DNA of 64,000 nucleotides from Aquilaria yunnanensis (lineage: Eukaryota; Streptophyta; Magnoliopsida; Malvales; Thymelaeaceae). The DNA lies in contig CM077599.1 of the NCBI GenBank assembly GCA_039654915.1, positions 4,590,501 to 4,654,500 on the forward strand. Direction: 5' to 3'. The position numbers and the translations under genes are program-made. The notes under the pieces are model-generated. The model saw only the letters and a list, made by a program, of their open reading frames with translations, was not told the origin of the DNA and made no database searches. Position 1 is the stretch's first letter. Each line of letters starts with the position of its first letter. Positions 36,238 through 47,520 of this stretch are shown in pieces.

Positions 36238-37388
36238 GTAGTTGGCGTTTTGCATTAAGAAACATTCAATCATGACATTTTTCGACCCTCCTAAAACATA
36301 TATAATTAAATAGTGTAACCCACGTTTTCCTAATTTCTCCACCCCGAAGTTGCTTAGAGCTTCTTCCTACTTTGCGTATTTAATTAAGAACGTGTCCAAT
36401 GAACACCTGACAACCAATGTGAACTAAAATGCTTATCATTATTTTAAAAATCTATTAGATCTTTCCCCACTTAGGAGGGGGAAAACATTTCGCATGTGGT
36501 CAATAGGCACTCCCAACACGTCAACATATTTTTCCTTTTGTTTGTTCTACAAACTAATTACTCTATTCATTTGCAATATATGCATATACAAAATGTGCTT
36601 TTGCAACCCAACCCTGGCCACCCAACTCAGTTGATGACCAAGGAACATTGCTCTAGCCAAGGGCAAGGTTCGGAGCTCCCACATCAACACTTACGTGACA
36701 AAAATTATCAAATGTTTTTCGACGCTCTACATATTTTCAAGAGTTCAAATTTTTCTGCCCCAAATTTTGAACATCACTTCATCCTCCACTAACACTGACA
36801 CGTGACACATGCCTTTTACTAATTCACTTATTTCTAAACGTTTGTTTTTATCTCAGAGTTTCTGTCCAAAAATTAACTTGCTTATTCTCCTAGTTCAACT
36901 ACATTGTTGCAGAGGTCCGAGGAGTAGTGTCACACTCTACAAAAAAAAGTGGCACTTAGAATTGGCTAATTACAGTCAAGATCCTCCATGGTTCATGAGC
37001 AAACCCCTTTAATGCCTAGGTTTAGGATTTTTCACTCTCATCCATACTCTTATAGTAGAATATATTAAAATCTGTGTAAAAAAAAAACTACATCATTGTC
37101 ACTAGCATTCAATCGGTTGGAGACCAAGGACATGTTAGAACTCAAATTTTCATAGAAGGGACTTCAATGGGTCAATTCTAAGAGACTTCATCAACCTTAG
37201 TTCCTTCTATAGCTCTTTCAAGGTCTCCTACAAACCCAGAATTGCACAATATTTTTACGTTAACAATTGATTTCAAGAAATCCGTAATTGTTCTTTTGAT
37301 TATTCGAATGACAATTCCCAGGAAAGTTCAACCATCACAACAGCCATTGACATCTTAGTGTGGATCAATCTAAAGGCATAAACTTGTC
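36238..37388. other. Intergenic, no gene recognised
   Basis: Moderately AT-rich with frames at 36496-36792 and 36809-37012 that resemble nothing known to me. No terminal repeats were identified. Confidence 0.45.
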
Positions 37389-37389
37389 A

Positions 37390-37874
37390 AGATGATGAAG
37401 ATAGGGTTGTAAATAAACAAAACACTCGGCGAACAGTTCATGAACCATTCAGTGGAATTTTGTTCATATTTGTTTATTAAGCTAAACGAACAAACATGAA
37501 CACAATTTTTTGTTAGTTTATTTAAATGAATGAATATAAACAAGTATATATTCATTCATTTATGATCACGAACAGATTGATTGTTGTTTGTTTATGTTCG
37601 TTCATTTATTTGTTTAGTCGTTCATTGTTCATTTGTTAATTTATTGATTTATTATGTGTAGTAAATATATAAATATATATGTTCATTCATTTATGTTTAT
37701 TTAAATCGTTCACAAACATGTTCTATATATTGTTCGTGAATGCATTCGTGTTCATGTATTACTGGTCATGAACGAATTCATTCATTTGATTCATTTATTG
37801 CTGTTCACAAATGAACACGAATAAAGAGTGTTTGTGTTTGTTAAGAACTTAAAAAAGGATCACGAACAACTCTA
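37390..37874. repeat. Element rich in TTCATT/GAACGAA words, probably a hAT-type MITE
   Basis: Imperfect repeats of GTTCATT, ATTTGTTTA, GAACGAA and ACGAACA run through this stretch. The left edge has TAGGGTTGTAAA and the right edge GAACAACTCTACA, a weak inverted pair. The flanking 8-mers do not match well, so the border and class are provisional. Confidence 0.45.
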
Positions 37875-38050
37875 CACTACAAGAAAAATGGGCTGATGTG
37901 ACTAAACAAAGAGTGGTATTTAGTCGCACATTTGACTGATATGCCATAGGAAAAAACATTAGTAAAAACTCTAGTCACACTCATTAATGGCAAAAAGAAT
38001 CGTTGGTAACTGAACTTGTAATGATAAGGGAAGCAATTTAAAAACATAAA
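37875..38050 (+). mobile_element. Solitary CACTA-type terminus
   Basis: CACTACAAGAAAAATGG at 37875 is a typical plant CACTA end of a different subfamily from the other three here. Nearby words GTGACTAAA and TAGTCGCAC may be its subterminal repeats. No matching right terminus ending in TTGTAGTG was found in the window, so it is a truncated remnant or a chance match. Confidence 0.4.
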
Positions 38051-39162
38051 CAACCATCAAACCCTACAACAAATAGCTTATCTTCACAGCTAACAATCTA
38101 GAGTCCTGTCACTTCTAAATGTGCTACTGAGTCGAGCCTTCTTGTGCTAGCTACTTTGGTTCTTCGTCATGTCATATGCCTTAAGTTGCTTCATCTCAAC
38201 TGTTATGTTAGCCTATATTACATGCACTATCCATTGAAAAATGACAAATGCTAGGTGCTTATGCTATATAACTTTAGCCTATATATCCACATTTCTCTCA
38301 TATAGGATATGGGGCCGTTAGACTAGCTCAATACATTAATGAGTAATATCTAGCTTCTGTTCCTTCTTCAAAACCCATTGTCACCATGATTCACTTAATA
38401 AGAGCAGCCCAATTCTCGTGTCTCTTCATGTGTCTTAAGTTTATTCATTACATCTTGCATCATTCCAATCCATATTAAGGGAAAGAATGTGTCAAACTAT
38501 AATGCAGGTTATACAATAAGAAGAAGGATATTTAGCCTCTGGGGAGAGAGAGGAAAATGAACCATCATGCTGGGGAATAGCTTATGGTGGGAACCATGGA
38601 TGAAAGGTTGCTACCATAAAGGCAGGATTAAAAGATTCTCTATCCTAATAGATGACGAGGGACAAAGTAGTGTAATTGAACATGAAGTCCCGGCATGCGA
38701 GCATTTGGATGAAAAGACAAAGATGGAATAATGCTGAAGGAAAGTAAGTTACAAAGGACACATGTCACACTCATATGAATGGGGAAGGAAGTGGTGGAGA
38801 TGTTTAAAGTAAAGGATTTGGATTCATTCGAAGGACATGCAAGTGATTTTCTACTTTCCTTATACTATCATAAACACCCATCCTTAGTTCTTGTACATAT
38901 GTTTTTGAATATCAAAACAATATATGTTTCCTAATAATCTTTGTGCCTTTTATAAAAAGTATAATAAAGATAAATTTGAATAGATGAAAAAATGTGCATT
39001 GTGTTATTTTATGAAAGAGAGTATAATTGGTACAAATTTTAGATATAAAACTGATGCATATAATACAAAAAGCATTGAATATAGAAGTCTTTTTATGATC
39101 TACTTGAATTTAAGTAAATACTTTGCTTATGAGAAGTGCCCAACAAGCTTGGAATATGTGAC
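38051..39162. other. Intergenic, no feature seen
   Basis: No recognisable coding region or repeat structure. A short frame at 38984-39172 has no known domain. Confidence 0.45.
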
Positions 39163-40128
39163 TACAAAGTAGGAAAAATTACCAAAAATCCCCTAAAATT
39201 TGGTCAAACTTGCAAATTTGTCTTCCATTTTTCAGAAACCTACACTTAACCCCCTCGCAAGTTAACTCCATTAAAGATTGTTAATATAAAAAGGGAAAAT
39301 CCCTAACTTTACCATCCTAACCTACTTCTATAAATATGTTATACCCCCAACTTCTGAATCTACCATACTTTCTCGCTCCTTGCATCTAACCATTAACCCG
39401 ATGCTTCTTCTTCTTCGTGTTACTGGTTGGGTCCTCTAATGTCTCCATGTAATCTACATGATCACCTTCAATCAATTTGCTGGTGTTGTAAATCGTCTTA
39501 AAAGTGAATGGAAGACATTCAATGTGTACTACCATCAAAGCCCAAAACTTAGTCGTACGTGAAGTAATCATCTAAAAGAAGGAAGATTTTCCAGGATTGG
39601 TTCATTTTTGTGTTTTAATCCTTCTTATCACCCACGATTCTTGCTACTTCGTGACTCATCTGTCATCTCGGACACAGAGTTTGAGGAGGGACACAGATTG
39701 TGCGTTCTTTCATCCCGAATGAGCAAGTGAGGATGGGCGCAGCATCAAGAGAATGAGATAAGCCGTGACCTAATTGTATCCATTTGAAGGCATGCAATTT
39801 TGTTTCTGGGCCGGGTGGATTTCTTTACTGATTTAATTGACAACTAATTTCTCTGTGATGCTAGTTTGACCTAAACCATAAATTAAGTGAAGTTCACATC
39901 GATTCGACAGGGATGGTGTCTGGGTCATTCACGGTGAAATCAAAAACTGCAATTGGTGATTTGGCGAAAATCACCCTTATTTACCATCGCCTTTGTTCAC
40001 ACTGATTCACCTTCATTGCCACACGATTTGACTCGATTGTTTAACATCACCAATTACCACCTACATGGAACCTAAAAAACTTCTTCATCCCCTCTTCGCG
40101 CGAATCATCCCCTCTTGGTCAAATCAAA

Positions 40129-40228
<100 letters not shown>

Positions 40229-40590
40229 GAGAAAAATATAAATGCCATAGGGATGAAAGAAAAAGGAAGTCAGGCGAGCAAAATTAAGAGGAGGGAGAGA
40301 GCGACATAAATTTAGAGTTTGTATTCAGCGGTCTATATTTCAACAAAGATACCAAAATTGAAAGGAGAGAGAGGGCGACACCATGGGGAATAAGAAGAGG
40401 AAGCGAGGAGAGCATGCAGATGCTGCCATGGAAGAGAAAAGGGAAGAGAATTGAAGCACAAGGAAGGGAAAGAACAGGGATGATGAAACACAAATGGCCG
40501 TGGAAAATGAGGAAGAAAAGCAAGGGTTTCTGGTTTTAGAAGTTTCTAGTTATTTTTTTTTCAAATTAATTAGTTTTATTTGAAAGGATT

Positions 40591-40704
40591 TTAGTAATTG
40601 TGGGTGAAGTTTATATAGAAGAAAGTTAGGAGGGCAAAGTCAGACATTTAGTAATTGTGGGTGAAGTTTATATAGAAGAAAGTTAGGAGGGCAAAGTCAG
40701 ACAT
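40591..40704. repeat. Exact tandem duplication, 57 bp twice
   Basis: The block starting TTAGTAATTGTGGGTGAAG and ending AAAGTCAGACAT occurs at 40591-40647 and again at 40648-40704 with no difference seen. Its lack of divergence points to a recent event. Confidence 0.95.
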
Positions 40705-40766
40705 TTCCTCTTTTATAGTAACGGTGAATTATGGTATTAACTTTATTAAGGATTAAGTGGAAGTTT

Positions 40767-42022
40767 CACTATTAAAAAAATGGAGTTTACCAACGCGTAT
40801 TTCCAACAACTGTGCATTGGTAAATTTGAATTTCCAACGCATAGTCGTTGGTAAATACGCGTTGGTAAACCATATGTTGGGAATTCAGTTACCAATGTGC
40901 AAAATATTACACGTTGGTAATTTCCAACACGTGCGCATTGGTAAAATGCACGTTGGTAATTACCAACGGTCATACACCAGCTCTATTTTTCAACGGGCGA
41001 CAAAATTACCAACGTGCATGCGCGTCAGTATTTACCAACGTGCATGCGCGTTAGTATTTACCAACGTACACGCGCGTTGGTAATTATCAAGGTTTCCAAT
41101 GAGAAGCTGTTGGTAGTTAATTTATTTTTTAAAAAAATTAAACCATTTTCCAACAAGAAGTCGTTGGAAACAGCATTTTTTATAAAAAGAAAATAAAATA
41201 ATTAATATTAAATTATACATTATATTAACTAAAAAATATATTTAGTAAACTTTTATAACTAAGATTTTATTAGTACATAATTGAAAAAAATCATAACTAA
41301 AAATTAAAAATTATGAAAATATATAATTTCAAAATAAGTAACTAAAAATTCACATAATTGAAAAAAATTACTGAAATTCATAAAAGATTTTCAAAAATTT
41401 TAAAAAAATTAACAAAAAATTTGATATAAATTTGAAACTTGAAAAATAATAATACTACAAAAAGTAATTAAAAAATCACAAATAACAGATCTGCAAAATG
41501 AAACAAACAAATCTGCAAAATCCATAAATATTTTCCTTAAATCAACAATCAAACAACAATCTGCAAAATCAAACAAACAAAATCAGGTAATCGGACAACA
41601 AATCTAATAAATCAAATACAAATTTAGAAAACAACAAAATCAACAGAATCGAAATCGAAATCAGAGAGTCGGAGTGGCGAGGAGTTGAGGAGACGGGGAC
41701 GCGAAGTAGGGCGAAGAGGTGCAACGCGGACACGTTTAGGAGATCCGGCGTCGGGCACAGCCGGTGAGGCACGGAGGCAAGGAGACGGGGACGCGAGGCG
41801 GCTCGAGGAGGAGAGACGCCGACGCGAGGAGGAGATGGGGACGCGACGCGGCGAGGCATAGAGGCTAAGTGAACAAAGCCGCAGAGAGGGAGGAAATGGG
41901 GGAGAAGCAGAGGATAGTGTAGATGGGAGAAAGACGAAGCGGCAGGGTGAGGGGGAAAGGGTAGGGTTTTGCATTTATATATATTTATTTACGGTTATGG
42001 GTCTATTTTGGGCTTTTTGGGC

Positions 42023-42091
<69 letters not shown>

Positions 42092-42193
42092 TATATTTTG
42101 TATTGTGTATGAATATATATATTAACATATTTATAAAGTGAAATTAAAAATTATGGTTTTAATATATATGATGAGATTGAATATCCTAAAATA

Positions 42194-42273
<80 letters not shown>

Positions 42274-42780
42274 GAAATTTTAATATAAGATATATAAATA
42301 ATAATAATATTAACAATAATATATAAATATGATACATATGATACATTAATTGATGTATGTATGTATGTGTATAGTATATATTTAATGTATATATATGATA
42401 TATCTTAAGTACATATTCTCATATATGATGCATTATACTATTATTATTATTATTATTATTATGTGTATGATAATGCCTATTATTATTATCTGTAAAAAAA
42501 TGTTTTAAAAAATATTCTTTTACTTTCTAAAATTTTAAAATTGTACTTTGTAAAATATATAAATTCATATATGATTATTATATGAAATATTTCAAATATA
42601 TATATTATTATATTTTTAATAATAACAATAATAGTAAGTGTTATATTCAAAACTAAACATATTATTATTGTACAAAAAAATATATAAATATGATACATTA
42701 TGTAATGTATGTATGTATCATATATATATTTACTGTATACATATGATATAAGTGAAGTATATATTCTTATAGATGATACA

Positions 42781-42817
<37 letters not shown>

Positions 42818-43092
42818 GAAAATATAATAATATATTGTTATAATTACCAATGCGCGTTACCAACGTGCATGTGCATTGGTAATTACCAACGTGCAACGTG
42901 CACACGCGTTGGTAATTTGCCTGTTGGAAAATGGTTGATTTACCAACGCGTTTTAACCGTTGATAAATTACCAACGGGCTAATGCATTGGTAAATTTCAA
43001 TTTTTTTTACCAACGGTCTTACGCGTTGGAAATTACTAATGCGCAGGTCATTGGTAATTTGCCTGTTGGAAAATATGATGTTTTTAGTAGTG
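40767..43092. mobile_element. Nonautonomous CACTA element, 2326 bp
   Basis: The left end is CACTATTAAAAAAA and the right end TTTTTTAGTAGTG, one mismatch in the inverted repeat. A TTT duplication flanks it (40764-40766 and 43093-43095). The subterminal repeats are TTACCAACGCG/CGCGTTGGTAA variants (40788-41175 and 42840-43075), related to but different from those of the 9.3 kb element. The interior has a GC-rich leader-like segment at 41640-41960 and (AAT)n tracts at 42024-42091, 42197-42271 and 42781-42817. No transposase domain was found. Confidence 0.92.
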
Positions 43093-43168
43093 TTTCTGAA
43101 AATTGAGGATAAAACTGTAGGTTCAATCAAACTTTAGAAAATTTTTGGTAATTTTCCCCTATGAAGTA

Positions 43169-43890
43169 TGAAGACGCACGCATAACCATTCAATTAGCAA
43201 TCAAGTGATGGCCAAGCTCGTCATGTGCTCAATTAGTGCATAATCAAAATTTTCAAACTCGTCATGTGCTCAATTACACTTCTTTAAAAAATTTTCCGAT
43301 ACAATAGTATTATGAAATTTAGGTTTGTGTAGTTTTCTCATTAAAAATAATTTATTATTTTATTTTTACTTAGTTTTTTTTAAATCAATGGTTTTTAAAA
43401 GGTAATATTATACCAAGTTAATAATCATTTGAATTAAATTACTAACTTTTTTCAGAAAAAAAATGTTTTAAAAGTATTCTTTGATATTGTTTAAGTGTAA
43501 AGTTTCAATTGGTATACTAGTTGAACAAATGATAACTACAAATCAAGATAACCACTAATGACTCATTTTCAAAAATAATTTCCAAACAGTCTTCATACAT
43601 TTTTATGATAAAATGGAACATTTATTTTCTAATATTAGTATATGTAACTTAGGTCATTCTAATAATTGCATTGAACACATTATCTTAATTTCAATTTTCT
43701 TTTTCGATATATATCTCAATTTCAAATTTGTATAAGCCACTTTATTTACATCTTTGTTTATCTTATTTTTATGCAATTTTTTTTATTAAATACAAATAAA
43801 ACAATATAATATTTTTTGGTATATTTTGATAAGCACCCAAATAAAAAGTTAAGCAACAGACTTTGAAGGGTATGTGTTAAACAACACATT
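43169..43890. other. AT-rich intergenic DNA, no feature seen
   Basis: No gene or border was recognised. Confidence 0.5.
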
Positions 43891-43891
43891 T

Positions 43892-44715
43892 AGCCTTTGA
43901 ATCCATGAACTTTACAAAACCCACTAAACTTAGATGTCATGATGCCAAAAATTACAAAAGATCTCTATTATCTCTTAGTTCAAATAATAGTTTAAACATG
44001 TCCTCTTCTACCTCAAATTAAATCTAATTCTCCTTCACTATTGGACGAAAACCACTGACTGACCCGACCACAATTTACCTTGTGATGTCACCGCCCTTCC
44101 TCATGAGGTATTGCACCATCGATTGGACCAAGCTAGAGTAACAAACACGTCATTGCCATGAAGCCTGTCATGTCCTATGGTATAACTGTCATTCCTCTTA
44201 CTTTTTGATTCACATAATAGGTGGTGCAACTAAGGAAAGAAGCCAATGGGCTTTAAAGGTAGTAGCCTCAGGGTGGTTTCGAAAAGCTCCAATACTTGCA
44301 ATAATGGTAGTTATGCCACAAGATACGTACACGACGTACTTCATGGAAGTGGGCTATCTATGACTCAGGTTTGCTCAAATAAGAGACACGACATTTCAAG
44401 ACTAAGCACCATAATATCAGGGGGTAAATCAAGGTATGGTGGTTGCCGTTGTCTTGCAGGGGTAAAGAATCAGATTCAATCTAAAGAAGGAAATAATGTG
44501 GTTAAACATTTTTTAACTAAGATGGCCTAATATGACAAAATAAAAGAGATGACAGGGGATCCTTTGTAATTTTTCTATCAAAACATCAAAGTCTAGTATA
44601 TGAACCAACTCGTGAATCTCGCAAAGTTTAGATACTTAAATTTACTGAATATTGAGTTTTGAACAAATTCGCACAAGTATGATAACTTTAAGGACTAAAT
44701 ATATATAGTTTGGCC
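43892..44715. mobile_element. Possible small TIR element
   Basis: The left part (ATTACAAAAGATCTCTATTATCTC) and the reverse complement of the right part (ATTACAAAGGATCCCCTGTCATCTC) face each other across a 0.5 kb centre. The outer borders and duplication could not be set. The centre has an open frame at 44246-44530 of 94 codons with no recognisable domain. Confidence 0.4.
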
Positions 44716-46076
44716 TGTTCAAAATGATGCTGTGTTGCATAATGATTATAGATATCAATGGATAGAGCTTAAGTTAGATTTAGCTGATTGTAAATCCATT
44801 TTATGAGTAATTAAGTTTGGGTAACACCCGCCTTGTGAGTTGGCCTTATCTCATGTGTAATCAGATTTGGGTAGTTTCCGGCACATAAATAGGCAAGTAC
44901 TACCTAGCTATCTGACAACCCATTTAAGATGTATGTGTGTTTTTTAATATTTTTTATTATGTTTACATATATTTTTAAAAGAATGTGTAAGTTATAATTA
45001 ATTTATGCTTAAAAATTTATAAACTAAAGTAATGGTATATGGTAATTTATCTAAATTATAATTTTATTTTTTTAAAAAAATTATATTTTAAATATAAATT
45101 TGTTAATTTACAGAGATTATGAGTTAAACTTGTACTTGCCACGTAATTTTGTGGGTTGGGTCAATTTCCGACTCGGTCGGGTTTGCGGGGGTGGGATATT
45201 TTTCAGCATCCGCACATTGGGACCATACGTGTTAGGGCGATGAAAATCGGCAATGACCACGTCAATGTCGGGAAAACAATGTTCCATCTCACCGCCATCT
45301 CCGTTTCCGCCACGTGTTACTTTTAGCTGGTGCCGTTGTGCGTTCCATGTGCACCCAATTCTACCTCACCAACTCTCGCTTTCTATCTTCTCTCTCTCTC
45401 CCCCCTCATTTTCCACGCGAGTTTTTGTGGACGATAATATATCCATCAAACCCACCACAAACATAAAACTCCCTTCATGCGCCTATTGGCGTTCCAATGA
45501 CAAATAATTTATCTCATGGTTGTTGAGTTCAATTTAGATGGTCAATGTGCATCTCATTTAAATTTCTAGGTTTTTTTATTTTGAATTTAAAAAATTTACT
45601 ATTAATAGATTACTTTTAATTTTATTAAATTTTTATTTCAAATTAATGCCATTTGAAAACTTCTATGATATCCATCTGATAATTGCTTTAATAATATTTT
45701 TAGAAAGTAATTAATTTTTTTTTTATTTTTTCACATAGCTAGCCCAATAAAAGATCATCAATGAAAAGTATTTCGTTTTTTCAAAAAAATATTTCAAATT
45801 TTATTTTTAAACTTTTTAAAAGTGTAGAGTTCCAATTGACATATAAATTGAGTGAATGAGCATTAAAAATAAATATATTACATTTAATAACTTGTCATTG
45901 AATCACACACAAATACAGTAGCTAGGACTTTTAGTCAAAACATGGGTAGAAAATGCAGAAACCAAATCCGAATTGGGCCTTAACTCTTAAGAACGTAGTC
46001 AAATACAGGCCTAATTTAGCCATCTTTAAATTAGCCTCATTAACATGTCACATGTCAAGTAGTTTAGGGAAATTCA
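44716..46076. other. Intergenic, no gene recognised
   Basis: It includes a GC-richer patch at 45120-45500 with an open frame at 45253-45507 and a CACGTG-like word near 45309, but no domain was recognised. The remainder is AT-rich. Confidence 0.4.
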
Positions 46077-46601
46077 AATCACTACTAAAAAAACTGGTTT
46101 TTTCAATGGCCAATTTTTCAACGGCTTAGGCCGTTGGAAACTGTATAAAAAAAATGCCCCTTGCAAAAACAAATCTCCAACGGCTTGAAAAATTTCCACT
46201 GGGCACTTTTTCAACGGCCTAAACCGTTCAAAATTTTTATCTCCAACGGCCTAGGCAGTTGGAAACATAAAAAAAAAATTTCCAACTGCTAAATTATTTT
46301 CCAACGTCCTAGGCAGTCGGAAATTTTTTTTATGTTTCCAACTGCCTAGCCGTTGGAAATATTTTTATGAATTTTTCCAAGAAAAATTAAATTTTAAATA
46401 TATATATATATATTCCTAAAATTTAGTAATGCTATTCTGATAATATTCCTAAAATTTGCTCCTCCTCTGCTCCTCGCTCTCGCTCTCTCTCTCTGCTCGC
46501 TCTCCCTCTCCGTCGCCGACCGATCGCCTCTGCACAATCTCGCTCTCCGTCGCTCTACTTCATCGCTCACTCTCTCTGCACAATCTTGCTCTCCGGCGAG
46601 T

Positions 46602-46740
46602 GTGCTTCCTCTTGAAGTCGGTACTCGTGTCATGTGCCGATGGAGGGACGAAAAATACCATCCCGTCAAGGTCATCGAACGCCGCAAGATTCTCTCCGAC
46701 GGTTCTCACGATTACGAGTACTACGTCCATTACACTGAGT
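46602..46740 (+). pseudogene. Captured exon of a MYST histone acetyltransferase (HAM-like), chromo-barrel part
   Basis: The frame reads LPLEVGTRVMCRWRD, EKYHPVKVIERRK and YEYYVHYTE, the start of the chromo-barrel (Tudor-knot) domain of plant HAM1/HAM2-type H4 acetyltransferases. It ends at a donor ACTGAGT|GTAAGA in phase 1, where an F codon would follow in the native gene. The catalytic MYST domain is absent. There is no ATG upstream in frame; the first in-frame ATG is 46632, inside the domain. A CT-rich leader precedes it (46450-46600). It cannot encode an acetyltransferase. Confidence 0.88.
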
Positions 46741-46875
46741 GTAAGATTTCTCTTCCATCAAGGATTAGGGTTTCCTTTCTTTTCAATTTGCCACCTAGGG
46801 TTTTGGTTAATTACCGTTGAATTTAAAATTTTTGATGTATGGGTTGTTGATGATTGAATTTAAAATTACCGGACC

Positions 46876-47135
46876 TTGGCGTCAAAGTTGCTTCACGCCT
46901 GTTGCGAGTCAGACGCCGTTGAATGTCCGATGGCGTTGCTTGACGGGGAGCTCGGGACAGAGCCGGTGGTTAACGAGGTGGATTCTTCGACCGGCCGGTC
47001 ACCGCTGCATTCAGCATCGGAGTCTCATGCCCGTCGCTGCGTAGAGCTATTGTTAAAGCGACGCGCCCGTACAGACCAGAGGAGCAGGGACGGAAGTGCA
47101 CAGCTAGCTCTGGAGCTGTCTCTGAACAGCACAAG
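46876..47135 (+). pseudogene. Captured ankyrin-repeat exon fragment
   Basis: The frame reads LASKLLHACCESDAVECP, then STGRSPLHSASESHARRC, VELLLKRRARTDQRSRDG and LALELSL. The GRSPLH...A...CVELLL pattern with the following DG is an ankyrin repeat; GC content is high. It ends at a donor CACAAG|GTAAAT in phase 2. It starts directly after AT-rich DNA without a visible splice acceptor, so its 5' border looks like a capture breakpoint around 46866. The parent gene is unknown to me. Confidence 0.82.
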
Positions 47136-47520
47136 GTAAATTGAAACAAAACAAAGGACCATATCGCTTTCCTTTCCTTATTGTGTTCTTTTTCCTTTTA
47201 GAAGCACAATACATTTTGCCTCCAAAGTGTATTGTCTGAGATTTTTAATCCTTTCTTATCCTACCTGAACAAAACAGTTATCCTTTTACAACTGTAGAAA
47301 GTCGCATCCTTGAGATATTGCTGACACTAGAATGCCTAGTACTGGGAATGAAAAATTCTCTAATTGTTACTATGCATGCTCAGGGTTTGGAAGCTTAAGG
47401 CAAGCACCCTTTTCAGTTTGTTATCTTACTGTCCGATTGTGCTCATTTTGATAACTTCATACTATCCTATTTATTCTTTGAAATGAAATTTGGTGTTCAA
47501 GTTCGCCTTTTATGTTACAG

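Noticed and set aside
46456..46857. 133-codon frame overlapping the MYST exon in another frame
   Set aside because: It reads the CT-rich leader and the exon out of frame; the overlapping frame at 46602 has the conserved chromo-barrel sequence.
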